Positions 23,744 through 35,111 of a DNA stretch of 64,000 nucleotides are shown here, one piece after another. Position numbers and translations under genes: made by a program. The stretch covers positions 67,415,862-67,479,861 of the forward strand of contig NC_065535.1 in the NCBI RefSeq assembly GCF_932294415.1, given 5' to 3'. Numbering within the stretch: position 1 is the stretch's first letter; every line of letters starts with the position of its first letter. The stretch comes from Quercus robur (lineage: Eukaryota > Streptophyta > Magnoliopsida > Fagales > Fagaceae). The notes beneath the pieces are model-generated. The model was not told the DNA's origin. It saw only the letters and a program-made list of their open reading frames with translations, and ran no database searches.

Positions 23744-24640
23744 TCTTTTCTTGATGCTAGGGTCATCAGTTAGAATGATACCAATTTGTGATTAGCATTC
23801 ATTTAAATGAAGAACCTATAAAGTTTAAAGTAATTTCAACACATTAATTTAATAAATGACATATAACGCAGTGGAATAACCATAAGTAAAATACATTCTA
23901 TCTCAAAAATAGCATAAGCATGCCTAAGAAAACCCTCAATCCAAAGGCAAAGAAAGAGAAAAACTCTTTGAAGTTTTTATTGATAATAACAAACTTGATA
24001 CTCGACGTTGTTACAACCTCCAACTTATAAGAAAAATATACACAAACCCTAAACACAAAATTATACTAGAAAAAGGAGAAATTTCCAAAATATAAAAACT
24101 TTTAAAAATTATGGAAATTGATGCACTATTAACCCTAGGAAACATCCTTCTCATTTTTGAAAATAGAAAATATCACAAAAAGAAATTTGAAACTTGTGTC
24201 CAGTGCTATTTTGCACTGAACACGATACGATTTGGACAAATATCTAGTTTTAAATACATGTCAACATCACAGTTTGTCCGATGCAAAAAAGCATCGGACA
24301 CAAGCCATATCCCAAAAAAAAATATTACATAAATAACAAAATCACTTAGACATAGACCTAAACAAAGAAATTTGGAGGAAAATTGACATAGTCACAAACA
24401 GAGGTGATGTGTTTTACTTCCTAAATCGTTTACCTTGCATACCAAATTTCATACACTTCGATTTACCTTGCATACCAAATTTCATGCAATTTCACCGCTA
24501 GTGCTTGGAAATTTCTACTTCTACCATTTTACTATTTGCTCATTTTACATTGGGACTTAGGGTCAGATTGGGAGTAGAGTAGAGGGTAGTCCCTTTGTTC
24601 AAGGAAGGGTATTCCTTCTATATTAGTTCCCTCCGCCTGA
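23706..24640. other. Gene-free stretch, TE-like, with hairpins
   Basis: (TA)n at about 23708-23733. The block 23780-24330 looks like a transposon remnant, with the palindrome GTCCGATGC-AAAAAA-GCATCGGAC at 24276-24299 and an inverted AGTGC/GCACT pair near 24204-24219. No family assigned. Confidence 0.4.
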
Positions 24641-24766
24641 ATGGAATTCAACCTTTCTTTTTTCTTAGGACCGTCAGATGCCGCAAACTTTAGTTTGCAT
24701 AATCAAAAATTTGGGGGTGAGGGTTTCTTTGGACCATTAGATGCTGCAAGCTTTAATTCTATAAAA

Positions 24767-24768
<2 letters not shown>

Positions 24769-24802
<34 letters not shown>
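24769..24802. repeat. (TA)n microsatellite
   Basis: Occupies the place held by the (TACA)n repeat 32715-32746 in duplication unit B. Confidence 0.85.
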
Positions 24803-24805
<3 letters not shown>

Positions 24806-25632
24806 TCTCAATGTATTAGTTTACAAGTACAAGAGGACAAGGTTTCCAACGAAGACGACAGAGACAGCATATAATCTTGGCAGTTTAAGTTCCCTAGCAA
24901 TCCCAGTTAACGGAGACAAGCTGAAATTAAGATATACAAGAATGAGATGTTTAACTAGTGGAGAAAGAAAACAGGGTAATGTGCCAAAAAAAAAAAAAAA
25001 AAACTTCATTACAGATCCCTCATAAGAGCAAATAATCAATGTGTTTGAGAATACACCATAAATACATTTTTAGGCTATTACTCAGTGTTGGTTACCCATC
25101 AAACAATTTTTGCATGAAGTACTTGTTCTCTAGAATTAACTATATACATATTATACAGCAGCACAGTCCACCATTTATAAACAAACGATACATAAATAAG
25201 CCACACAATCATCTAAACACTATCCTGGAGCTGGGGGGAAAAGCTGATGCCTGAAAGAAAAAATAGTACAGAGGAAACTATATATACAATATAACGGGTA
25301 AATCATCAGCTCCTTCAAAAGCAATCAAGAAAGTCATACTCCTCAACTATGAAAAGCCTAACATGTATTGTCATTCTCCTCCTCTAACCATACACACTAA
25401 TATTAGCTTTCTTCAAAATGTATCACCATCACTTCAGTCACCAAGTGACAAATCTCATTTCATGGCAAGCTAAACCACTCTGGTCTCCCCAGATTGTTCA
25501 GATCCAAAATAGAAAACACAAGGAGACTGTGGTTCCACTCCAACTTGCTTAACCACTATATTGTGAGCTCACACCAGTTGCCAGCATATTTACAAAGTTC
25601 AAGTCTTCTTCCCTCAGATTCAAGCCTCACAA

Positions 25633-26781
25633 TCAATCACTGAATCCCTGAAATCCCATCTTACCCTGGTATGCCTCAATCACTGCAGGGACTTCTTCCA
25701 TAAATGGAGTCAGAAACTTCTTCTCAAAGTCCTCCTTCCTGTGATTCAATTGCCAAACTAAATCTATATCTTTGCTAACCAGACCTTTAGACATCAAAAC
25801 TTGCAGAACAGCACATCTGGGAATCATTCTCTTCTCCATACTTATCAGAAATAAATTTGGGCATCTAGCAACATCCAATGACATCAGACCCCCCTTAGTC
25901 GTCAAGAAATCAAGCACATTCCGAATCTTCTTCTCTGAACAAATCATTAGCATTGGCTGTACTCTAAATGCCGTAAGAAAGTCATTTTCAGACCAACCAA
26001 AGCTCCTAAGAACCTCCTTTTTCTTTTCCCAATTCACTTTGCTTATTAGTGACATTGAACGGACACCCAAAATAAAGGAGCGCCTCATCGGGTCAAAACC
26101 CATATCTTTAATTGCACATACAACCTCTTTGAACAAATCAATCCTCAACATAAGCGACTTAGGTTGCATCATCAAGAGCCCTGCAACATGTTTTTCTGGT
26201 ACTCCATGAGCCCTCAGAGTGGATATATTTGGCACCAAAACCTTCTTAATGTTGCATCGAATCACAAGGGACGATTGCTTCAATGCATAGATAAGATTCT
26301 CATTGGTATGAATAATCCCCCTAAGAAAATTAATGGTGGGTATTATCTGTTTCTTCAAACTAGACAATAAAATGAATTTATTTGAACAGATAATCCTAGG
26401 TAAGTCAGGTCCTCTAAGACCCAAGGACGCAAAATAGTCCATCTTGGGTCTTATAGTTTTCTCTGGATGAGCTAAAATCAGAGGTGGGTGTTTAGAAATC
26501 AAGCTTGCAATGTCAGCTTTTGTAAACCCGTAAGTGTTCAAAAGGTTTAGAAGTAAGTCTGGTTTATCAGTGTACTTAATATTGACAACCTTAGAAGCTG
26601 AAGTAGCTTTTTCTAAGGACAACCCACATGAGTTCATGAGGTAAGAGACTGTCAAAGATTGTTTCTCTGTGGAGTTTGAGACAGAACTGAGAAATGGCAT
26701 TGTCTGGATATAACGAACATAACTGGTTTTTGAATTGAAGACTCTATTTTGCATCAGTGTTTTGCATGTGAAATGAAACAT
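25633..26781 (-). CDS. mTERF family protein, copy A
   Basis: Single coding exon of 382 residues starting MFHFTCKTLMQNR. The N-terminus is rich in Arg, Ser and Thr with few acidic residues, as expected for an organelle (probably mitochondrial) transit peptide. The body is built of mTERF helical repeats, seen as PPLILAHPEKTIRPKMDYF, LRAHGVPEKHVAGLL, QPKSLMLRIDLFKEVV and FGWSENDFLTAF. mTERF proteins bind nucleic acid in mitochondria or plastids and act in transcription, splicing or translation. About four in five residues match copy B (33452-34597). An upstream leader exon likely ends at 26837 (CCACAG|GTAAGTAG). The open frame is intact, so the gene is probably functional. The specific organelle target is unknown. 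Confidence 0.9.
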   Translation of the reverse strand: MFHFTCKTLMQNRVFNSKTSYVRYIQTMPFLSSVSNSTEKQSLTVSYLMNSCGLSLEKATSASKVVNIKYTDKPDLLLNLLNTYGFTKADIASLISKHPPLILAHPEKTIRPKMDYFASLGLRGPDLPRIICSNKFILLSSLKKQIIPTINFLRGIIHTNENLIYALKQSSLVIRCNIKKVLVPNISTLRAHGVPEKHVAGLLMMQPKSLMLRIDLFKEVVCAIKDMGFDPMRRSFILGVRSMSLISKVNWEKKKEVLRSFGWSENDFLTAFRVQPMLMICSEKKIRNVLDFLTTKGGLMSLDVARCPNLFLISMEKRMIPRCAVLQVLMSKGLVSKDIDLVWQLNHRKEDFEKKFLTPFMEEVPAVIEAYQGKMGFQGFSD

Positions 26782-26960
26782 CTTTCTAAGGAAAGACTGG
26801 TGGGTTTATAAATTGTAATAGAAAGAAACTACTTACCTGTGGTTTGAGAGGCTGAATTGGAGTTGAAGCTCTGAAAGAAAAACCCTAGAGAAGGAAAACG
26901 ATTTGTTGGCTCACTGAGTCAATGTCGTGAGCGAGCTAAGATGGAGGAGTGATGACCACT
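26782..26960 (-). promoter_or_regulatory. Leader of mTERF copy A with possible very short intron
   Basis: On the minus strand a leader segment ends CCACAG|GTAAGTAG at about 26836 and an acceptor-like CCTTAG precedes the ATG. Splicing here would remove only about 50 nt. The same arrangement is in copy B. It may simply be unspliced leader. Confidence 0.4.
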
Positions 26961-27139
26961 GGCCCAGCTGGGTTGGATTTGGGACAATATCTGGTCCAAC
27001 CCATTTAGTCAGGCCCATCTCATGGACCTATGCACATTTGTTTGGATGAGTTTTTGGTCCACTTATTTTGTTTATTATTTAAAAATAATAATAGTACTTA
27101 GAAAAATATGAAACTTTTTAGGTCTGATTATTGAGTGCT

Positions 27140-27290
27140 CTTAGGGTATTTATTAATGGATCATTTTAAGAAAATTTTAATATTAATTTTAAGGAAAATA
27201 TAAAAAGCTATCAAAAAATCAATTGTTTTGTTTTTTTTTTATAAAATATTTCTTAAATCAATATATTTAGGGCATCTATTAACTTTTCCC
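27140..27290. mobile_element. MITE-like repeat
   Basis: CTTAGGGTATTTATTAATGG at the left, ATATTTAGGGCATCTATTAA at the right, and the interior GGAAAATATAAAAAGCTATC is shared with 10460-10612. No coding sequence. Confidence 0.45.
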
Positions 27291-27999
27291 AACTTTTTTT
27301 TTTTGTCTCACGTTTAGCAAAAAAAAATATAATAAAAAAACTACCGAAAAGTACTGAATACCAAATAGACAATGAATATATCGCTTTAACAAGTACTAAA
27401 AAAATATAATGAGAATTTCAAACGTATTGTGAAAACAATTTGCTAAATCTACCTCGGTTGAGTGTTTAGGGTTTCATTTAGGGTTCCCTTTTTCATTTAA
27501 AACATACCATTAGCCTTGGCAAATTCCAGGTAATCCCTCTTCACAATGTGTTATGAAGACAATTTGTTTAGACGCCTAATTTGTAATGTCAAATTATTGA
27601 ATTAACAAAACCTTTGGTAACCATACTTACTACATTACAGAAAGCTTCCATAAACAAGAGTCATGATATACCTTAAAAAACCACATTTTGCCTGATATTA
27701 TTCATTTTAGGAGATTTGTTTTTTCTTATTATTAATCTTCTGAGGCACTAAAGACGTGTCCGTGCGCCAATTTTACGGTAGAATTGTGTGATATGTGTTG
27801 GAGATATTGTCCCCCCCCCCCCCCCCACCAAAAAAAGAGCAAATTTTTTTATTATAAGTTTAATTTTATAATTTCAACCTTGAGGTTTTGGAGGAAATTA
27901 TAAACTGTACTGTACATTTCAAAGACAGTACGAAAGGCTGTCACAGTACAAAGAATTGAAATATCTTGTTAATAGTTTAATATAGTTTTAGGGTCGGGT

Positions 28000-28145
28000 T
28001 GTAATTAGTTTATTTTATTGAAACTGAAAACTTTTTGTTGAAAATATTATAGCAAAATAAGCTAAAAGTTAGCTATTTGTTTTTTTGTTGAAAGTACTCT
28101 ATAAAAAAAAGCTAAAAGTGTTGAAAGTATTGTAGAAAAAAAATT
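28000..28145. mobile_element. MITE fragment
   Basis: GAAACTGAAAACTTTTTGTT and GAAAGTATTGTAGAAAAA are related to the 4427-4679 family. Ends are degraded. Confidence 0.35.
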
Positions 28146-28426
28146 TATGTGTAATTTTAACCCTATTTTAATGCTTGAATATGCAAAGTGACTTCCAAAT
28201 ATGAAAGATGAATATTTAACATTTTTTTTTTTTTTTGTCTTAACTATAATTTACTATCAAGTTTGTTATATCATAATTAAGATACATATTTCATGAAAGC
28301 CATCAATTAGAGTTACCAAAAAAGTACCATAATGTTAATGGTAATTATAATAACAAGTTTTTAGATTTGGACAAAAAAAATATCATAATATGAATGGTAA
28401 TTATAACATTAGTAACAAAGGAAGTC

Positions 28427-29520
28427 CTACAATGGAAGAATCCCACACATCGATGTTGTGATATTGTTCTGAACCACTTTTATCTCAAATTCATCTAAAG
28501 AAGAGATCACATGTGCCATTTCATTGTAATAACTTCCCTCACTACTTTCACATGTGTCTCGTCTAGAAAGCTTTTGTCCAATATCATTGTCTTCATGTGC
28601 TCTAATAAAATTACGAAGAACCATTGTAGCAACAATAATGTGTTCTTAAATGCGCAAATCATAGTTTGGCATATCTTTCAAAATTCTTCATCTATTCCTC
28701 CAAACACTGACAAAACGAAGTGATGAATGGAAATAATTAAATTTCTCCTATGAATTTTGTGGTGTTCAACCTTGTTGAAAATCAGAGAGGTGATACCTCT
28801 TCCCCTTAAATGGTGCAAAGAACCCTTTCTTCATAGGGTATCCTAAATCAACAAGATAATATTTTCCTACAAATGAGAATGTTTATTATATTAGCATTTT
28901 CAGTACATAACACATACTTTAATACATTAATTAAAATTCAACATTACAAACCAAGTTGAGGTTTTGGAAGTTGTCACTATCATTATTGAGGCAACTTAAA
29001 AATATTATTGTGTCATGTGCTGGCCCTTCCCATCCAACACATGCAAAAGTGAATTTCATGTCAAAATCACAAACACAAATGCAATTGATTGTTGGCTCCC
29101 CTTTCCTTTCTTTGTATGTATGTTGCTTATGAACTGGTAAGATCATGGGGACATGAACCCCATCAATCAAACCAATGCAATCCTAATCATTGCCATAAAA
29201 ATACCATGTGAAATTTGCAACATATTTTCATTGTAAAGATAAATTGAATAAAATTAAATCAAGATACTAAAATAACAAAGTACCTTGAAATGTGGCCAAT
29301 AACTATTAGAATTGAGAATATGTTGTGACATATTAAGAAATGCACGATTAGAATGCTTGATAATATCTTGTGACATAACTTTGCCTAATGTAACTACCAT
29401 TTTCATGTGTTGACTTATTGTCTCACCTAGAACGCTAAAATTTATCCTAAAACATTCTATTACACATGCCATGACCAAATACAACCAATGTAATTGCCAC
29501 AATCTTTTCTAAGCGAACTC
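28427..29520 (-). pseudogene. PIF/Harbinger (HARBI1-like) transposase, decayed
   Basis: On the minus strand, in order: a helical segment (NFSVLGETISQHMKMVV...SNSYWPHFK), an intron-like gap with GT-AG borders (about 29180-29283), then DCIGLIDGVHVPMILP, which carries the first catalytic Asp, and CDFDMKFTFACVGWEGPAHD. A second GT-AG gap follows, then GKYYLVDLGYP with the second Asp. The order and motifs fit DDE_Tnp_4. Stops break the next segment (after SDFQQG and TPQNS) and the third acidic residue region (VSVWRNR) is lost, so no active enzyme can be made. The tail continues MVLRNFIRAHEDND. The paired Myb-like gene of active PIF elements was not found. Confidence 0.8.
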
Positions 29521-31744
29521 CTTTGCTATCCTCATATCCATATTGAGTACTCGATGTATTACACAATTTTCCAAAAACATGGTGTGATACTCTAAATACA
29601 TTGCGACATTTCCGCTCATTCTCATGTAAAATATATTGTACCCATTCATACCCTGTTTATAAATTTGTATGCATTGATACTTTGTTCATATATGTCTTCA
29701 TGTAAACTATGACACTAGCTAAATATGTTGCGTGTACAAGCTCATCACTTATTTCAAAACTCATTTCCCTGCATATATGTGGTAATATAAACCAAACTGT
29801 ACATATAAAAATTACTCAAGCAACAAAAGTTCATATTATTGTTAAAAGTCAGTAACACAGAACAGACTCAAAATATTTTCTAAACTGTCAGTTCATATTT
29901 TCTACACCAAACTATGTTGTTTATTCAATACAAGTCAGTTCATATTTTCTACATATTATTAGAAATGTTTTCTACACTGTTTATTCAAATCTGTCTCAAA
30001 ACAGCATCTAGCTACCATCCTACTTGTTCTGCCATAGCATAAGCATATATGTTAATTAGAGACCCGAATAAATTTCAATACCACATGCATATATGTGATT
30101 CCAATTTTGAATTCCTATAACCATATATGTGATTCCAAATATCTGATTTCATAAGCATCAAGTAACAATAAGCAATTTTGAATATCTGATCCCAATAAGC
30201 ATATATGTGATTCCAATTTTGAATTCCTATAATCATCAAGTAACAATCACCTAAAACACAAGAAAAATCCAAATATTTAACAATTGGGCTGTTCACATAA
30301 AACATAAAACATAAGTAATACTAAAACATAAGTTCTTAACTCATTCCATATTTAAATAAAATATAAGTTCTTAACCCTACAACATGTTTTTAAGCAATAC
30401 TAATAAAAGACAGACTGCACATACAGAAAATACACACACACAAACAGACTGCACCTCATAATTTTCTCCAAAGTATCAAAATCACAGACTACACCTCATA
30501 ATTTGATCCTCCATATTTCTCTAAATCCAACTACAATTCTCTATTTGCAAAAAGCCCCTTCCTAGCTATTATCTGTTGGAGAATCTTTCCTTCCTGTGAT
30601 GACTGATGATTAAGCCTTTAGCTGCATGCTGCAAAATGAATCTTAAAATCCCCAAATTATCAATATCTGTCAATCCAAACTCAAATTCTTCAAGCTAAAC
30701 AAGGCCATGAATGGATTTCATTTTAACCAGCAACCAAAACTCAAATCATTTGAACATAGCTGTGTTGCAGATGTGCTTATTATATGATCTTTCATAAAGA
30801 GAGGGTACTCATACCCAACTAAATGCAATTGAGTCCTGCATTGCAGCAAAAGAATTTGATTGACATATTGAGAAACATCTCTAACCGCCTCAAGTTCAAG
30901 CAAATCAACTAACCAAACAATAACAGAGCTTGATATATTTCTAGCATCTATCATGTTAGCACCCCACAACCACCCATCAAAGCCAATATCTGCCTTTAGG
31001 CTTCTCAAATTAATGAGCCAAAATATATAGAAGCAAGAAACCATGTATAAAACTGAAGGCATCTAGAGGACACAAATTAATGAAAAAAGAATGAACAAAT
31101 TTTCATTGAATGTTTCATTTGCAGGTGTAACAACTAATAAATCAAAGAATAATGTTGGTCTTCTCTGTCAAGAATAAGCAAGAATCTATTTGAAACAAAA
31201 GATTCTAAAGGAAAATAAAGTCAATATTTGAGATTCATAATCTTTAACAAACTAATAAATCACAATATTCGACATTCATAATTGTCAAAGTATACCCATC
31301 ATAATCATCAAAGAATACCCAAAAAATTGATCTCTAATCTTTAAACATCAAAGTATACCCATCATAATTATCAAAGTATACCCATCATAATCATCAAACA
31401 AACCCTAAAAATTCAGCCACACCCAACAAAAGGGAAAACACATTAATAAATATAAAAAATTTAAATACAACTCACTGACAAATCGGCTGATCTCCCTCAC
31501 AGTGGCAGCATCAATTTCTTTGTCTTTCTCGATCTCTCACAGCCTCTAATATCACCAGTAGGGGTTTGTCCAAATAAAGGAAGAAAAGAGTGGCAGACAG
31601 ATGTGAAGCAGATATTTGGATTGTTGGTGGGTAGATGTAAAATTGAAGAGCATTGAAGATGAAGAAGTTGTGGCATTGATGAGGAGAGAGTTGGGCTGTG
31701 GAAATTGAAGAGCTGAGATCTTGCAAGATACGCATTGCTGGGCT
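29521..31744. other. Unassigned stretch upstream of the transposase relic
   Basis: May be the 5' part of the same Harbinger element. A small open frame at 30718-31062 (minus) has no recognisable domain. Repeated short motifs occur (CATATATGTGATTCCAA at about 30090-30215, ATACCCATCATAATCATCAAA at about 31290-31395). No confident gene. Confidence 0.4.
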
Positions 31745-31932
31745 GAAGAGAAAGGGGAAAATTTAAAATATTACCGTTGCTAAACGGTTCACATTGGGCA
31801 AATAAGCTGGCTTTTTTTTTACACAGTGAATGGGCCCTATGAACAGTGAAAAGGGACCCACTTGATGCTAAAAAATAAGTTAAATGCAGAATATGCTGGA
31901 GAAATCAGTAATGCCAAACGCACGCTTAATAT
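31745..31932. mobile_element. Terminal region of a DNA transposon
   Basis: The right border reads GTAATGCCAAACGCACGCTTA, a typical TIR-like terminus, and ATGAACAGTGAAAAGGGACC is a MITE-like subterminal motif. It may be the right end of the element that carries the transposase relic. I could not find the matching left terminus near 28000-28430. Confidence 0.4.
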
Positions 31933-32044
31933 GTGCTTTCTTTTTGGATAAGATGGCAAGCAGAAACTATATATAATAAAAGTATAAAGCTGTTGCAACT
32001 TAAAAATTACCCCTTTTTTGTGCATGCACGTCTATGTAGGACAC

Positions 32045-32165
32045 ATTTTTTTTATTGGTAAGTTCCACACACACCCAATGGCTGATGGGTTTTGAATCCA
32101 TGACCTCACTCTCTGTCTATCTCCTATAAAAGGAGAAGCCTAGAAGGAGCCAATTGAGCTAGAGC
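32045..32165 (-). mobile_element. tRNA-derived SINE
   Basis: Reverse complement reads GAGCTCTAGCTCAATTGGCT (A box), then GGATTCAAAACCC (B box) and a T/A-rich tail. Family differs from the CAACTATTGAATTATA type. Confidence 0.65.
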
Positions 32166-32600
32166 TCATCAATGTCTATGTACTACACAATTGTGTTTCA
32201 CTCCCAAGAAAACAAATGAAAAACCAAGATATAAAGGCAGCAAAAAAAGATCTCAAACTTTATTAGTATTTACTTGCTCCTTACATAATAAAAGGAAAAA
32301 ATATAATCAGAAATGAGAGGCTACATGGACAGAGAGTGAGTTAAAAGAAATCCATCCAAAAAATGAGGCAACTAATTATCAATAGTACCAGTTAAACCAA
32401 AAATCATATGCTGAACACATGTAAGTTCCAAAATCAAGCATAAAGATCAATAGATTATGCATCATGTCCGTAAAGAACAAAAATTTTGGTTCTCCTCGTC
32501 AAAGTCAGTAATGGAAACACCATTGTAACTACTAATTATGATATAATCTAAACACTACAGTGTATCTGTAAGCTCTTATATCAAATTAAGTATTTAACCA
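32166..32600. other. Gene-free spacer
   Basis: AT-rich, nothing recognised. A T-G homopolymer block follows at about 32617-32668. Confidence 0.5.
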
Positions 32601-32714
32601 ATTATTTTTCTGTCCTTTTTTTGGGGTGGTGGGTGGGAGTTTCCGCCGGGGGGCGGGTGGGGGGGGAAGTGTTCTTTGGACCATCAGATGCTGCAAGCTT
32701 TAGTTTTAATAATT

Positions 32715-32716
32715 TA

Positions 32717-32746
<30 letters not shown>
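32715..32746. repeat. (TACA)n microsatellite
   Basis: Lies at the position of (TA)n 24769-24802 in unit A. Confidence 0.85.
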
Positions 32747-32749
<3 letters not shown>

Positions 32750-33451
32750 GTTTGTAAATGTATTAGTTTATAAGTACAAGAGTAGAAACACAACAGGGCA
32801 AGGTTTCCCACGAAGATGACAGATACAGCATATAATCTTTGCAGATTAAGTTCCTTGCAATCTCAGTTAACTGAGACAAGCTGAAATTAAGATATACGAG
32901 GAAGAAATGTTTAACCAATGGAGTGATTGTTCTCAAGAAAAAAACTATATACATATTATACCGTAGCATGGTCCACAATTCCTAAACAAATGATGAATAA
33001 AAAAAGCCACACGATCATCTAAAGACTCTAAACACTATCCTGAAGCTTGATAAAAAAAATGCTAATGCATGAAAGAAAAATAGTACAAAGGAAACTATAC
33101 CATATAACTGGTAAATCATCAGCTCATTCAAAAGCAATCAAGAAAGTTATAGTCCTCACCTATGAAAGGCCTAACATGTATTGTTATTCTCTGCCACTAA
33201 CCATACACCAACATTAGCTTTCTTCAAAATCTATCACCATCATCACTGTCACCATGTGACAAGCCTTATTTCATGGCAAGCTAAACCAATCTGGTCTCAC
33301 CATATTGTTGAAATCCAAAATAGAAAACACAAGGAGACTGTGGTTCCACTCCAACCTGCTTAACAACTATATTGTGAATTTGTGAGCCCACATCTGTTGC
33401 CAGCATGTTTACATAGTTCAGGGCTTCTTCCCTCAGATTCAAGCCTCACAA

Positions 33452-34597
33452 TCAATCACTGAATCCCTGAAATCCCATCTTACCCTGGTATGCCTCAATC
33501 ACTGCAGGGACTTCTTCCATAAATGGAGTCAGAAACTTCTTCTCAAAGAATCTCTTCCCATAATTCAAATTCCGAACTAAATCTATATCTTTGCTGATCA
33601 GACCTTTAGACATCAAAACTTGCAGAACTGCACATCTGGGACTCAGTCTCTTCTCCACACTCATCAGAAATAAATATGGGCATCTAGCAACATCCGATGG
33701 CATCAGACCTGCCTTAGTTGTCAAGAAAACCAGCATATTCCGAATTTTCTTCTCTGAACAAATCATTAGCCTTGGCTGTAATCTAAATGCAAAAAGAAAG
33801 TCATTTTCAGACCAACCAAAGCTCCTAAGAACCTCCTTTTTCTTTTCCCAAGTAACTTTGCTTATTACTGACATTGAACGGACAGCCAAAACAAACGAGA
33901 TTCTCATTGGGTCAAAACCCATTTCTTTAATTGCACAAACAACCTCTTTGAACAAATCAGCCCTCAACTTAAGTGACCTAGGATGCATCATCAAGAGATT
34001 TGCAACATGTTTTTCTGGCACTCCATGAGCCCTCAGAGTGGATACATTTGGCTCCATAACATTCTTAATATTGGCTTGAAACGCATAATATTGCTTCAAT
34101 GCAAAAATAAGGTTCTCATTGGTATGAATAACCCCCCTAAGAAAATTAACGGAGGGTATTATATGTTCCTTTAGACTACACAATAAAATGTATCTATTTG
34201 AAGAGAGAATCATAGGTAGGTCAGTTCCTGTAATACCCAAGGACTCAAAATACTCAATCTTGGGTCTTATAGTTTTCTCTGGATGAGCTAAAATCAGAGG
34301 TGGGTGTTTAGTAATCAAGCTTGCAATGTGAGCTTTTTTAAAGCCATGAGTGCTCAAAAGCTTAAGAAGTAAGTCTGGCTGGTCTGTGCATTTAATGTTG
34401 ACAACTTTAGAAGCTGAAATAGCTTGTTCTAAGGACAACCCACATGAGTTGATGAGGTAAGAGACTGTCAAAGGTTGTTTCTCTGTGGGGTTTGAAACAG
34501 AACTGAGAAATGGCATGGTATGGATATAACAAACATAACTGGTTTTTGAATTTACAATTCTATTTTGTATCAGCGTTTTGCATATGAAATGAAACAT
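33452..34597 (-). CDS. mTERF family protein, copy B
   Basis: Single coding exon of 381 residues starting MFHFICKTLIQNR, the start homologous to copy A. The reading frame stays open upstream for 51 more codons to MSVSEPTNSF at 34750. That extension crosses the leader exon and a GT-AG gap, so I take 34597 as the start. mTERF repeats match copy A (PPLILAHPEKTIRPKIEYF, LRAHGVPEKHVANLL, FGWSENDFLFAF). Acts most likely in mitochondria or plastids on organelle transcripts. The intact frame and changes spread over the protein suggest both copies have been kept under selection, but this needs a dN/dS test. Tandem mTERF clusters are common in plants. Confidence 0.9.
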   Translation of the reverse strand: MFHFICKTLIQNRIVNSKTSYVCYIHTMPFLSSVSNPTEKQPLTVSYLINSCGLSLEQAISASKVVNIKCTDQPDLLLKLLSTHGFKKAHIASLITKHPPLILAHPEKTIRPKIEYFESLGITGTDLPMILSSNRYILLCSLKEHIIPSVNFLRGVIHTNENLIFALKQYYAFQANIKNVMEPNVSTLRAHGVPEKHVANLLMMHPRSLKLRADLFKEVVCAIKEMGFDPMRISFVLAVRSMSVISKVTWEKKKEVLRSFGWSENDFLFAFRLQPRLMICSEKKIRNMLVFLTTKAGLMPSDVARCPYLFLMSVEKRLSPRCAVLQVLMSKGLISKDIDLVRNLNYGKRFFEKKFLTPFMEEVPAVIEAYQGKMGFQGFSD

Positions 34598-34800
34598 TTT
34601 TTTTTTCTTTCTGAGAAAAGATTTGCGTGTTTGTAAATTGTAGTAAAAGAAACTTACCTGTGGTTTGAGAGGCTGAATTGGTGTTGATTGAAGCTCTGAG
34701 AGAAAAACCCTAGAGAGAGGAAAACTATTTGTTGGCTCACTCACTGACACTGAGTCATTGTTGCGATGCGAGCGAGCTATGGCAGAAAGGAGTGATGGTC
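34598..34800 (-). promoter_or_regulatory. Leader of mTERF copy B with 47-nt GT-AG gap
   Basis: Donor CCACAG|GTAAGTTTC at 34657 and acceptor CTTTTCTCAG at 34611 on the minus strand would define a 47-nt intron. The frame is open through it, so an unspliced form would add 51 residues to the N-terminus. Confidence 0.4.
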
Positions 34801-35014
34801 AAGACAATTTGTAAGGGCAAATTTTGTTGCCTTCGTAAGTTTGAAAGTCAAATCCTTAAAAGCCCATACCTTTCCTCATATTATCCACTTTAGAAGTTTT
34901 TATTTTTTATTTATTTTTTATTATCTTATATAATTTTTTAAGTTCTTGAGATCCTATTTTGACAATGTAAAATAATTTTATGATAAAATTGTGTGATATG
35001 TAGAGTAGATGATA

Positions 35015-35111
35015 ATAATTTGATAGTTAAGTAAAGGGAAATTGAACCCTAAATGTATTTATTATTAAAAACATCAAAAAATACAAGTTGAACTATAAGA
35101 CTCTGGACACC
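35015..35111 (-). mobile_element. tRNA-derived SINE, decayed
   Basis: Reverse complement has CCAGAGTCTTATAGTTCAAC at the head, AGGGTTCAATTTCCC as B box and CTTAACTATCAAATTATTAT as tail. CAACTATTGAATTATA family. Confidence 0.6.

Larger units (their letters stand above)
24641..28010. repeat. Segmental duplication, unit A
   Basis: Contains mTERF gene A with both flanks. It aligns with unit B (about 32600-35310): GATGCTGCAAGCTTTA, then a microsatellite, the shared downstream block (AAATCATCAGCTC, AAGCAATCAAGAAAGT), the gene, its leader, and upstream blocks as far as TTTAGGGTCGGGTTG-like sequence. Indels and insertions separate the two. The outer borders are approximate. Confidence 0.75.

Noticed and set aside
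25772-26209. 145-codon antisense frame in mTERF A, with a same-length partner at 33591-34028 in mTERF B
   Set aside because: Equal length follows from the paralogy of the sense genes; no domain is visible.
30718-31062. 114-codon frame near the Harbinger relic
   Set aside because: Does not resemble the Myb-like partner protein of PIF elements or any family I know.
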